This document shows positions 1 to 7,803 of a stretch of 62,032 nucleotides of DNA, piece after piece; position 1 is the first letter of the stretch, and every line of letters starts with the position of its first letter. The notes under the pieces were generated by a model, which saw only the letters and a program-made list of their open reading frames with translations, had not been told where the DNA came from and did no database searches. Origin of the DNA: an uncultured Collinsella sp. (GTDB taxonomy: Bacteria; Actinomycetota; Coriobacteriia; Coriobacteriales; Coriobacteriaceae). Made by a program: the position numbers and the translations under genes. The stretch is from assembly GCA_902492755.1 (NCBI GenBank), contig CABUNB010000006.1, positions 1-62,032 of the forward strand, in the 5' to 3' direction.

Positions 1-155
1 GCCGCGCGGCAAGGAGATATATTGCCAGACCGGAGGGGCGCCGGGGGCGGGAATCTGGGCGTACACATTTCCTATACAATTTGGGATCCGAATAACGTTT
101 GCCAGCCGTTAACTACCGCTCGCCGAGCATCTCTTTATATACGGCAGTCTCATGG

Positions 156-1556
156 TTAAAGCGGATACGTTCCCCTAGCTAAAGCACAGCCAGCATCGAG
201 CAACTCATCACGTTCTTCCACCGAGAACCCCTCGGCGTAGACGCGCACCACTGGTTCGGTCCCGCTAGGACGGACCAGCAGCCACGTGTCATCCTCGAAT
301 GCCAAACGCAAGCCATCCATATGACTAACGTTTTGCGGCACCTTGCCACAAATCGACTTGGGGTTTACGCCCGGCAGCAGGGTTCGTAACGTTTCGGCAT
401 CTTCGGCCTCAAGGCGCAAATCGCGTCGACCGTAACTCGTCTTACCAAAACTGTCCTCGAGTTGGTCGACCAGAACGCCCAAAGGCGCGTCCGTCTTTGC
501 CATAAGCTCACACAGAATCAGACAGGCGAGGATTCCATCGCGCTCGGGCATATGCGCGGCGATGCCGATACCACCGGCTTCTTCGCCGCCTATGAGGACG
601 CCACCCTTCTTCATCTCTGCCGCTATATATTTGAAACCGACTGGTTTGACGGTCACGCGGCAGCCAAGCGCCTCGGCAATGCGACGCACGAGCGTCGAGC
701 ACGAAAGATTGACGACGACGCGCCCCTCCAAATTACGAAATTGAACCAAGTCGCCCAAAACGAGCGCCATGATCTGATGCGGATGTATATATCTGCCGCG
801 CTCGTCAACCGCGCCGATACGGTCGGCGTCGCCGTCGGTCACCAGGCCAGCGCAAGCTCCGTCCTCGATAACCGTATGCTCGCAAGCGTCCACCCACGGC
901 TCAACGGGATCGGGGCAGATATCTTCTTGGTCAGGCGCCTGCCCGGCGTGAATCTCGTGCACCTCAACGCCAAGCTCGCGCAGCAAGTCGGCTAGATAGC
1001 CCTGGGCTGCGCCGCCCATGGGATCAACAACCACGCGCAGGTGCGCAGCGCGGATGGCTTCGGCATCGACAAACGATGCCACCGCCTGCATATAGTCAGG
1101 AATGATATCCGCGGTGCGATATTGCCCCTCGATCCCCATTGGCTCGGGAGCCATGGTCTCTTCGAGCTCTTCGATGACATCCTGGTTGGCGGTCGAGCCG
1201 TCACCCATGCGAATCTTGAGACACAGATAACCTTGCGGATGATGGGACCCCGTCACCATGAGCGCGCCGCACGCCTCGCCGTCATAAGCCGCCGCCCACG
1301 TAAGGGCAGGGGTCGGAACAGGTCGCGAAGCGAGCACGGCGTCTAGCCCGTGCGCTGCTAGCACACCCGCCGCAAGCTCAGCGAACTCGCGCGCCAGGGG
1401 CCGAGTGTCGAACCCTATATATACCGTTTTGCCCGGATTGGTCTTTTGCCACAACTCGCCGACGGCATCGGCGATACGGGCAACGTTATCGGCAGTGAAG
1501 TCCTCATCGACGCGAGCGCGCCAACCGTCAGTTCCAAAATGAATTATCGCGCACAC
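156..1556 (-). CDS. Phosphoglucomutase/phosphomannomutase (alpha-D-phosphohexomutase family)
   Basis: It should interconvert hexose 1- and 6-phosphates in the cytoplasm. All four family signatures are visible in order: the phosphoserine loop TGSHHP, the metal loop DGDADRI, the sugar loop GGEEAGG and the C-terminal phosphate loop RPSGTEP. The protein begins almost at the conserved FGTDGWR motif. I chose the GTG start at 1556 because GAGGT lies 8 nt upstream; the frame runs on to 1640 but without a better start. The length of 466 residues is normal for the family. Phosphoglucomutase versus phosphomannomutase specificity cannot be read from the sequence. Confidence 0.9.
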   Translation of the reverse strand: MCAIIHFGTDGWRARVDEDFTADNVARIADAVGELWQKTNPGKTVYIGFDTRPLAREFAELAAGVLAAHGLDAVLASRPVPTPALTWAAAYDGEACGALMVTGSHHPQGYLCLKIRMGDGSTANQDVIEELEETMAPEPMGIEGQYRTADIIPDYMQAVASFVDAEAIRAAHLRVVVDPMGGAAQGYLADLLRELGVEVHEIHAGQAPDQEDICPDPVEPWVDACEHTVIEDGACAGLVTDGDADRIGAVDERGRYIHPHQIMALVLGDLVQFRNLEGRVVVNLSCSTLVRRIAEALGCRVTVKPVGFKYIAAEMKKGGVLIGGEEAGGIGIAAHMPERDGILACLILCELMAKTDAPLGVLVDQLEDSFGKTSYGRRDLRLEAEDAETLRTLLPGVNPKSICGKVPQNVSHMDGLRLAFEDDTWLLVRPSGTEPVVRVYAEGFSVEERDELLDAGCALARGTYPL

Positions 1557-1680
1557 GCGCAGACACCTCACAGTGTTTGGATCATGGTACGCATGAGGTA
1601 TACCCGCGATACACACTCGGCAACCTGCCGGCACCAGCATTCACCATTTGGGCAAATGCTGCCGAGGACATGCAAGCAAT

Positions 1681-1714
1681 GAAAAAAACCGCCCCGTATG
1701 GAGCGGTTTTGCCC
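1681..1714 (-). terminator. Rho-independent terminator after the homocysteine methyltransferase gene
   Basis: On the minus strand, arms AACCGC and GCGGTT plus two further pairs enclose a short loop, and a run of T follows. It begins 2 nt after the stop codon at 1716 and separates this gene from the phosphohexomutase. Confidence 0.8.
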
Positions 1715-1715
1715 T

Positions 1716-2609
1716 TTATATATCGAGCGCCTCGGCCATCGCTGCCGTAGTGATTGCCGTGGTTCCACAGCAACTGCCCACCATTGCGGCACCGGCATGT
1801 CTCCATTCGATGCATGCGCGCGCGAAAGCTTCGGGGTTCTCGTGCCATACGGGGCCATCCTGAGTCTGGACCGGATCGCCCACGTTGGGACGCACCGTGA
1901 CGGGAGTAGTCGCCGATGCAACCATCCTGGGCACCGCCGCGTTCGCGGCCGCAAGCGAACAGCAATTAACACCAACCGAGTTTGCGCCGTGTTTTTCGGC
2001 GTACAAAACGGCTGCCTCGATGTTGAGGCCATCGCCCAACAGGTCGCCCTTATCGTCAACGACAAAACTCACCAGAACAGGCATGCCGTCGGCGGCATCT
2101 CGGGCGCCGGCAAGCATGGGCTGCAAATTACGGATAGACGTCACCGTCTCGATCAGCAGACCGTCAACACCAGCATTGAGCAAGGCGTGCGCCTGTTCGC
2201 GCGCAATGCCTCGGATCTCACGAAACTCGGCAGAGTCCTCGGCAAACCACTCAATACCGATCGGACCCATCGAGCCCAGCAGCAGCTGAGGGTGCGCCTG
2301 GCGGGCATCGTCGACGGCCCCGCGATTGACCTCCGCCACGGACGGCGCAATCTGGTCGTGCTTGAGGGCATAGCTTGATGCCTGAAAGGTATTGGTAATG
2401 AGTACCTGCGCGCCGGCGGCGACATACAAGCGATGGATACGAGAAACGGTCTGCGGCTCTGCCAGATTCCAAAACGCCGGTGGAATATCGGCGGCATCGT
2501 ACTCACTCAACAGAACACTGCCCATGGGGCCCTGCGCCAACAAGGTCTCGCTCGACAAGCGGCGCGTAAGTTCCTCGGCACCAAAGCGATTGTAATAACT
2601 CGTATCCAT
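1716..2609 (-). CDS. Homocysteine S-methyltransferase family protein
   Basis: A 297-residue single-domain enzyme expected to move a methyl group from S-methylmethionine or S-adenosylmethionine to homocysteine, giving methionine. Zinc ligands of the family are visible as GVNCC near residue 210 and GSCCGTT near residue 280, and the N-terminal GPMGSVL segment also fits. Its start lies 10 nt after the stop of the upstream DtxR-type regulator and has no strong ribosome site, so translation is probably coupled to that gene. MmuM versus BhmT-like donor use cannot be decided from the sequence. Confidence 0.88.
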   Translation of the reverse strand: MDTSYYNRFGAEELTRRLSSETLLAQGPMGSVLLSEYDAADIPPAFWNLAEPQTVSRIHRLYVAAGAQVLITNTFQASSYALKHDQIAPSVAEVNRGAVDDARQAHPQLLLGSMGPIGIEWFAEDSAEFREIRGIAREQAHALLNAGVDGLLIETVTSIRNLQPMLAGARDAADGMPVLVSFVVDDKGDLLGDGLNIEAAVLYAEKHGANSVGVNCCSLAAANAAVPRMVASATTPVTVRPNVGDPVQTQDGPVWHENPEAFARACIEWRHAGAAMVGSCCGTTAITTAAMAEALDI

Positions 2610-2619
2610 ATATATCCCG

Positions 2620-3042
2620 CTATTCCTCGACGCTGATTCCCTGCTTTTCGAGATAGGCGAGCCAGCGGTTCATCGTGTCCTCGGATAGCGCATGCTCCAT
2701 CATGCAGGCCTCGGAATCGGCTCGCTCAAATTCGACACCAAGCTCCTGAACCAAAAACGTGCGGACGAGGCGATGACGGTACCAGATAGCCGTGCCAACC
2801 TCGCGGCCGCGATCGGTCAGAACTACCTTGCCGTAGTGCGATTGCTCGACAAGCTCGGATGCCTTGAGCGCCGAAACCGCTTTATTGACCGATGCCTTGG
2901 AGACGCCAAGGCGCTGCGCGATGTCGACCGATCGCACGCCGTTGGTTTCCCCCTCTTCGCTTTCAATGCGAACCATGCACTCCAAGTAGTCTTCGTTCGC
3001 CACCGTCAGATGTAGTTCGCGCGAGCTATTTGTCGTATCCAT
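2620..3042 (-). CDS. DtxR/MntR-family metal-dependent regulator
   Basis: A winged-helix repressor of 140 residues with the metal-binding dimerisation domain and no SH3-like third domain, which is the MntR size class. Probable metal ligands are D and E in DYLEC, H in YRHRL, and E and H in MMEH. At the position where Bacillus MntR has Glu99, this protein has Cys (in EACMMEH), as DtxR/IdeR do, so the site mixes manganese-type and iron-type features. I chose ATG 3042 because purine-rich ribosome-site sequence precedes it; an in-frame ATG also occurs at 3063. It heads a two-gene unit with the homocysteine methyltransferase and is divergent from pepT. Confidence 0.85.
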   Translation of the reverse strand: MDTTNSSRELHLTVANEDYLECMVRIESEEGETNGVRSVDIAQRLGVSKASVNKAVSALKASELVEQSHYGKVVLTDRGREVGTAIWYRHRLVRTFLVQELGVEFERADSEACMMEHALSEDTMNRWLAYLEKQGISVEE

Positions 3043-3096
3043 GATCTTCCGTCCCTTCTGCATTCAATGGCTGATTCTACCCCATCCAAGCGTCGT

Positions 3097-3114
3097 GGTA
3101 TGCCGTGGCATACC
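3097..3114. promoter_or_regulatory. Candidate operator between dtxR-like gene and pepT
   Basis: A perfect inverted repeat with 8-bp arms, GGTATGCC and GGCATACC, separated by GT. It lies 55 nt upstream of the dtxR-like start and 49 nt upstream of the pepT start. The position suits control of either or both genes, possibly autoregulation, but the sequence is not a recognised DtxR or MntR box. Confidence 0.5.
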
Positions 3115-3162
3115 GTGCTAGAGTTCTTGTTGCACACGACGACCAAGATTGGAGCGGTCTTT

Positions 3163-4410
3163 ATGGAAAACACCACCACGAACCCCGATGTCCTCGAGCG
3201 CTTTTTGCGCTACGTCCAGATCAACACGCAGTCCGAGGATGCAAACTGCGACCAGGTACCTTCGAGCGCCGTTCAGTTTGACCTTGCCAACGTGCTGGCT
3301 GAAGAGCTGCGCGAGCTTGGTGCGGAAGATGCCCACGTGACCGAGCACGCCTATGTCTGCGCGCATATCCCCGCAAGTGCGGACGCTGAGGACAAGCCCG
3401 CCCTGGGCCTGATCGCCCATCTCGACACCACCGAAGTTGCACCGGGCGCCGGCGTGAAGCCGCACATCGTACACTACGAAGGCGGCGACCTGGTCTGCGG
3501 CACGGTTGACGGTAAGCCCGTTGCCATGAGTACCGCCAAGCTTCCCGCCCTGAACGACCTCGTGGGTGAGGACTTGGTTTGCAGCGATGGCACCACGCTG
3601 CTGGGCGCGGACGACAAGGCAGGCGTCGCCGAGATCATGTCGCTTGTCGCGCGTATCGCTCAGGACCCTTCTCTGCCCCATCCCGCACTCGGCATTTGCT
3701 TCTGCCCTGACGAGGAGATCGGTCACGGAGCCGAGCTGTTGGATATCGATACCTTTGGCTGCAAGTACGCCTACACGGTCGACGGCGGCCCCATCGGCGA
3801 GCTGGAGTGGGAGTGCTTTAACGCCGCCGAGGCGACCATCCGCTTTGAGGGCCAGTCCATCCACCCGGGCGACGCCAAGGGCCGTATGGTCAACGCAGGC
3901 AATCTGTTCTGCGACTTCAACGCGTTGCTCCCCTACGTGCAGCGCCCGGAGTATACGGAAGGCTACGAGGGCTTTTATCACCTTGAGGGTGTATCTGCGA
4001 CCGTCGATCACGCCACGGCGCGCTATATCGTCCGTGATCACGATGCCGCCAAGTTCCAGCAGAAACTCGACCTTATTGATGCCGCCGCCTCGATGCTCAA
4101 CCAGCGTCTGGGTGAGGAGCGCGTGACGGTCGAGATTAAGCAGCAGTATCGAAATATGGCCGAGATCGTTCGTGACTATCCCGAGCTTATTGATGTTGCC
4201 AAGGAAGCCTACCTTGCCTGCGGCGTTGAACCCCAAGTGCTGCCGATTCGTGGCGGCACTGACGGCGCTCAGCTGTCGTTCCGCGGTCTGCCCTGCCCCA
4301 ACCTTTCCACCGGCGGCTATTGCTACCACGGCGTCAACGAGTTCGTCCCGGTCAGTTCGCTCGTGAAGATGACCGACGTGCTCCAGGAGCTCGTCGCCCG
4401 CTTTGCATAA
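3163..4410 (+). CDS. pepT: Peptidase T (tripeptide aminopeptidase, M20B)
   Basis: A cytoplasmic dizinc aminopeptidase of 415 residues that removes N-terminal residues from tripeptides. Metal and catalytic motifs are present: HLDTTE, LGADDKAG, CPDEEIGHG, VDGG and the final H in YCYHGVNEFVP. The frame is open from 3067, but family members begin just before the LERFLRYV segment and GGAG precedes ATG 3163, so I start there. It has its own terminator downstream. Confidence 0.93.
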   Translation: MENTTTNPDVLERFLRYVQINTQSEDANCDQVPSSAVQFDLANVLAEELRELGAEDAHVTEHAYVCAHIPASADAEDKPALGLIAHLDTTEVAPGAGVKPHIVHYEGGDLVCGTVDGKPVAMSTAKLPALNDLVGEDLVCSDGTTLLGADDKAGVAEIMSLVARIAQDPSLPHPALGICFCPDEEIGHGAELLDIDTFGCKYAYTVDGGPIGELEWECFNAAEATIRFEGQSIHPGDAKGRMVNAGNLFCDFNALLPYVQRPEYTEGYEGFYHLEGVSATVDHATARYIVRDHDAAKFQQKLDLIDAAASMLNQRLGEERVTVEIKQQYRNMAEIVRDYPELIDVAKEAYLACGVEPQVLPIRGGTDGAQLSFRGLPCPNLSTGGYCYHGVNEFVPVSSLVKMTDVLQELVARFA

Positions 4411-4436
4411 GCCTGGCTGCACAAGTCCAAAAGACG

Positions 4437-4474
4437 AATCGCCCCGTCCTCAACCGAGAACGGGGCGATTTTTT
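4437..4474 (+). terminator. Rho-independent terminator of pepT
   Basis: Arms AATCGCCCCGT and ACGGGGCGATT form an 11-bp perfect stem with a 12-nt loop, followed directly by a T run. It starts 26 nt after the pepT stop. Confidence 0.92.
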
Positions 4475-4513
4475 GCTGCAATGAGAACAGGTTGACGCAC
4501 GCCAGCCTCTTAA

Positions 4514-4620
4514 CGCAAGGAGTGTCCCAAACTGCCGGCACAAAAGGAACGTCCCCAAGTGCCAAGTGCATCAAGAGTGTCCCCTTTGACCAGTCGTTTA
4601 AGAACGTCCCCAATGACTAA
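4514..4620. repeat. Cluster of four GTCCC-core repeats
   Basis: Four related short motifs stand in a row: GTGTCCCAAACTGCC, ACGTCCCCAAGTGCC, GTGTCCCCTTTGACC and ACGTCCCCAATGACT. The last one recurs before structured element B (near 20231), and a reverse-oriented relative, GTCATTGGGAACGTC, precedes element C (near 37316). No gene is present here. They look like worn half-sites of a dispersed repeat, function unknown. Confidence 0.55.
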
Positions 4621-4640
4621 CGTCGCAGGTTGAGGACGGG

Positions 4641-4786
4641 CAGCGAGCGGGTCGCATTTGAGACAAGGTGACGTGAAACGAAAGGGCGCTGACCTTCTGG
4701 TCGCGCCCTTGAAGTTGAACGTCAGATTGTCCAAATGCGGCCCGCGCAGCGTCAAGCGGTTACGCGGTTTGGTAAAACCGCGTAAC
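4641..4786 (+). repeat. Structured repeat element, copy A (candidate noncoding RNA)
   Basis: A 146-nt element with a fixed plan shared with copies at 20276 and 37347. The box CAGCGA opens a 14-bp outer helix (4647-4660 with 4732-4745). Inside are a short helix, a GG/GA internal loop, the helix TGACGT/ACGTCA (4669-4674 with 4719-4724) and an apical hairpin with a one-base bulge and a GACC-TTCT-GGTC cap. The box GCAGCGTCAA follows, then a 12-bp hairpin with loop GGTA ending 1 nt before the stop codon of the minus-strand LCP gene. A T-G pair in the outer helix and the GG/GA loop are favourable on the plus strand but mispaired on the minus strand. Function unknown. Confidence 0.7.
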
Positions 4787-4787
4787 T

Positions 4788-6023
4788 CTAGTAGTTGGCT
4801 TCGTAGCCGTTGCCGTCGCCGGTGGGCTCTTCGTAGTAGTCCGAATCGCTCGAATCGCTTGAGTCATCGGAATCGTCAGAGCTGACCGATGAGGTTGCGG
4901 TACCGTTTGCGTAGTCGTCAGACGTGTTGTTGTTCAGGTCACCGATCGTGGAGCTGGAGCCGTCGGAAAGACCCATGGTGTTGGGGCCCTTGGGGTCCTT
5001 GCCGGCGTCGACACGGGCCATCATTTCCTTAAGCTCGTCCTCGTAGACAAAGACGTAGCTCACACCGTCGATCATGGTGCTGTCGTCGGCGTACGAGGGC
5101 AGGTTGGCCGAGTAGATACCGTCGACATCCATACCGCGCATGGCGTTGACCGTAGCCACGATATCCTGAACGCTCATATCGGTTACGAGCATATCGGACA
5201 GCGAATTAACCAGGCCAAAAATCTTCGTGGCATCGAAGTTATTGAGAATCTGGTTGGCAAGGGCGCCAAGCACCTGACGCTGGTGGCGCATGCGCGTGTA
5301 ATCGCCGTCGGCATAGGTGTAGCGGCAGCGGGCATAGGTAAGGGCGGTGGCACCGTCCATATGCTGCTGGCCAGCGGTAATCTTAATATCCAGGTGCTCG
5401 GGGTCGTCAACATCATCGGTTGCGTTGATGTCGATACCGCCAACCGAATCAATCAGCGCCTGCATACCGTCGAAGCTGACCTCGGCATAGTGGGAAATCT
5501 GAACACCGCACAGCTCGTTGACCGCCTCGACCATGGCCTCGGCGCCGCCAACGGTATGGCAGGCGTTGATCTTCATGGTCTCGCCCTTGTACTCGACCTT
5601 GGTGTCGCGCGGAACGGAAATGAGCGTCGCCTGCTTTTGCGTGGGGTCGATGCGTGCCAGGATAATCGAGTCGGCACGATACGTATCCTCGCCCGGACGG
5701 CCGTCGGTGCCAAGAAGCAGCACGTAGAACGGATCCTTTGCCTCATCGGTGTCAACCAGAACCCGACGCAGATTGTCAGTAATGACATTAGAATCGCCGA
5801 GCTTGCCCATAATGGTGGCAAACCACAGGCCGGCAGCGGTAGTGGCACTCAGCAGCACGCCAAGCACGACAATGAGCGCGACGTGACGAATCGTGTGGCT
5901 ACGGCGACGTTGACGAGCGCGCTCGGAATAGCGAGCCACGTTATCGCGACTGTAGATTTTGGCCTGCGCACCAGTTGAGGGTCTTCGGGTGGTGGTATCC
6001 GCGAGGGGCTTTTTATTAAACAT
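4788..6023 (-). CDS. LytR-CpsA-Psr (LCP) family wall-polymer ligase
   Basis: A membrane-anchored extracytoplasmic enzyme of 411 residues, expected to attach undecaprenyl-phosphate-linked glycopolymers to peptidoglycan. It has a basic cytoplasmic N-terminus, one transmembrane helix near residues 45-70, then the LCP domain with LLLGTDGR, RADSIILARI, SVPRDTKVE and the R-rich YARCRYTYADGDYTRMRHQR segment. The last 60 or so residues are low complexity, rich in Ser, Asp and Asn. ATG 6023 is chosen because AGG lies 6 nt upstream; a TTG two codons earlier is less likely. It follows murA by 12 nt, so the two are probably one transcript. Confidence 0.9.
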   Translation of the reverse strand: MFNKKPLADTTTRRPSTGAQAKIYSRDNVARYSERARQRRRSHTIRHVALIVVLGVLLSATTAAGLWFATIMGKLGDSNVITDNLRRVLVDTDEAKDPFYVLLLGTDGRPGEDTYRADSIILARIDPTQKQATLISVPRDTKVEYKGETMKINACHTVGGAEAMVEAVNELCGVQISHYAEVSFDGMQALIDSVGGIDINATDDVDDPEHLDIKITAGQQHMDGATALTYARCRYTYADGDYTRMRHQRQVLGALANQILNNFDATKIFGLVNSLSDMLVTDMSVQDIVATVNAMRGMDVDGIYSANLPSYADDSTMIDGVSYVFVYEDELKEMMARVDAGKDPKGPNTMGLSDGSSSTIGDLNNNTSDDYANGTATSSVSSDDSDDSSDSSDSDYYEEPTGDGNGYEANY

Positions 6024-6035
6024 AGGCAACCTGTA

Positions 6036-7319
6036 TTAGTAGATGACGGGATCGGGGACGGTAGCATGCTCGACATGCGCGCCAAGCGCCTGCAGCTTTT
6101 CGACAAACTGCTCGTAGCCGCGCTTGATGTGATGGATAGCCGAAACCTCGGTCGTCCCGTCGGCGATCAAGCCCGCTACGACGAGGGCCGCTCCGCCGCG
6201 CAGATCGGGCGAGGTAACCTGTGCACCCGAGAAGCCCTTGACGCCATGAATCATGGCATGATGGCTCTCGATACGAATGTCGGCACCCATGCGCACCAGC
6301 TCAGAGGCAAACATAAAGCGATTCTCGAAGATGTTTTCGGTAATAACGGAACTACCGTCGGCAAGGGCGGAGAGCACCATAATCTGCGCCTGCATGTCGG
6401 TCGGGAAACCGGGGAACGGAAGCGTCTGGATGTCGACCGGCTTGATACGCTCGGCACGGTTCACATGGACGCCATCCTCGACGCGCTCGCAGTCGATACC
6501 CATGAGCTCCATCTTCTTGAGCACCATGCCCAAGTGAATGGGGCAAAAGCCCGTGACATCGACACCGCGATCGTCGGCCATCAACGCACCGGCAACGATA
6601 AAGGTACCGGCCTCGATGCGGTCGCCCACCACGCGATGGGTAACGGGATGGAGCTCTTCCACGCCTTCGATAGTCACGACGGGCGTACCGGCGCCAACAA
6701 TCTTGGCGCCCATCTCGTTGAGCATGTTAGCGAGATCGACGATCTCGGGCTCGCGGGCGGCATTGTCGATAACCGTGGTGCCCTGTGCGCGCACAGAGGC
6801 CATGATGAGGTTCTCGGTCGCACCGACGCTGGCGAACTCGAGCGTGACGGTGGTACCGCGCAGACCTTGGGGCGCATTAGCGTTGATGTAACCGTGGGCG
6901 GTATCGAACTCAACGCCCAGGGCCTCAAGACCAAGAATGTGCATATCGATCTTGCGAGCACCCAGGTTGCAGCCGCCCGGCATGGCAATTTTGGCGCGAT
7001 GGAAGCGGCCCAGCAGGGGTCCCATGACGGCGGTGGAAGCGCGCATCTTGGCAACGAGCTCGTAGGGGGCCTCCCATGAATCGACCTGAGAGGTATCAAT
7101 CTCGAGCGTGTGCTCGTCGAGAACATCGATCGTAGCGCCCATGCCCTTGAGCACCTTGCCCATCACGTGAACATCGGAAATATCGGGCACGTTCTGCAGC
7201 GTCGTCTTGCCCGGCGCCAGAAGCGTTGCCGCCATGAGTTTGAGCGCGGAGTTCTTGGCGCCCGAGACGGGCACGGAGCCTCCGATGGCGTGGCCACCCT
7301 CAACGCGGATAATATCCAA
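6036..7319 (-). CDS. murA: UDP-N-acetylglucosamine 1-carboxyvinyltransferase
   Basis: It catalyses the first committed step of peptidoglycan synthesis, enolpyruvyl transfer from PEP to UDP-GlcNAc. The 427 residues match the family length. The substrate-binding SGAKNSALK segment is near residue 20 and the reactive cysteine, target of fosfomycin in this family, lies in MPGGCNLGARKIDMH. It sits between the atp operon and the LCP gene, separated from atpC by a terminator, so it probably has its own promoter or depends on read-through. Confidence 0.95.
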   Translation of the reverse strand: MDIIRVEGGHAIGGSVPVSGAKNSALKLMAATLLAPGKTTLQNVPDISDVHVMGKVLKGMGATIDVLDEHTLEIDTSQVDSWEAPYELVAKMRASTAVMGPLLGRFHRAKIAMPGGCNLGARKIDMHILGLEALGVEFDTAHGYINANAPQGLRGTTVTLEFASVGATENLIMASVRAQGTTVIDNAAREPEIVDLANMLNEMGAKIVGAGTPVVTIEGVEELHPVTHRVVGDRIEAGTFIVAGALMADDRGVDVTGFCPIHLGMVLKKMELMGIDCERVEDGVHVNRAERIKPVDIQTLPFPGFPTDMQAQIMVLSALADGSSVITENIFENRFMFASELVRMGADIRIESHHAMIHGVKGFSGAQVTSPDLRGGAALVVAGLIADGTTEVSAIHHIKRGYEQFVEKLQALGAHVEHATVPDPVIY

Positions 7320-7332
7320 GGTCTACCCTTTC

Positions 7333-7371
7333 AAAAAGCATGCCCGGGGTGGCTGGGCCATCCCGGGCATG
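7333..7371 (-). terminator. Terminator between atpC and murA
   Basis: On the minus strand, perfect arms CATGCCCGGG and CCCGGGCATG enclose a 13-nt loop and are followed by a T run. It ends the atp operon about 37 nt after the atpC stop. Confidence 0.88.
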
Positions 7372-7407
7372 ATGTGTTCGCAAATGGTCGAACGCTAAAT
7401 CGTTTGA

Positions 7408-7800
7408 CTATTGGGCAAGCTTGAGCTTACACCATGCGATTTCATTATAGAGGTAGGCGCGGCGTGCATCATCCTCCGACAAATTACCCAGCTTCTCTTC
7501 AAAACCTTGAATATCAGCTTTAAGCTTGTCGGCATCGACGGTCGCCAAATCGCAAGCGCGCTCGGCGAGAACGGTCACGACATCGTCCGCAACCTGGGCA
7601 TAGCCGCCGGCCACGGCAAACGTGTGGTCGACAGTGCCCATGGCCTTATCGGAAACGCGAACGTAACCGCGGTCGATCGTGCAGATCTCGCTGGAGTGAG
7701 CAGGCAGGACGCCAAACTCGCCATCCGTGGACGGAATCGACACAAACGCAGCGTCGCCCTCATAGGCGCAGCTCACGGGGCACACGATGCGGATACGCAT
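7408..7800 (-). CDS. atpC: ATP synthase epsilon subunit
   Basis: A 130-residue central-stalk subunit, last gene of the atp operon, 3 nt after atpD. The N-terminal beta-sandwich (VSIPSTDGEFGVLPAHS) and the C-terminal helical part are both present. The subunit couples rotation to F1 and can restrain ATP hydrolysis in many bacteria. Confidence 0.93.
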   Translation of the reverse strand: MRIRIVCPVSCAYEGDAAFVSIPSTDGEFGVLPAHSSEICTIDRGYVRVSDKAMGTVDHTFAVAGGYAQVADDVVTVLAERACDLATVDADKLKADIQGFEEKLGNLSEDDARRAYLYNEIAWCKLKLAQ

Positions 7801-7803
7801 AAC

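Noticed and set aside
1..155. A possible 14-codon frame or start of an upstream gene at the window edge
   Set aside because: Too short, no homology and no clear ribosome site; nothing can be supported.
3067..3162. N-terminal extension of pepT to ATG 3067
   Set aside because: It would cover the candidate operator and precedes the conserved family start; ATG 3163 has a better ribosome site.
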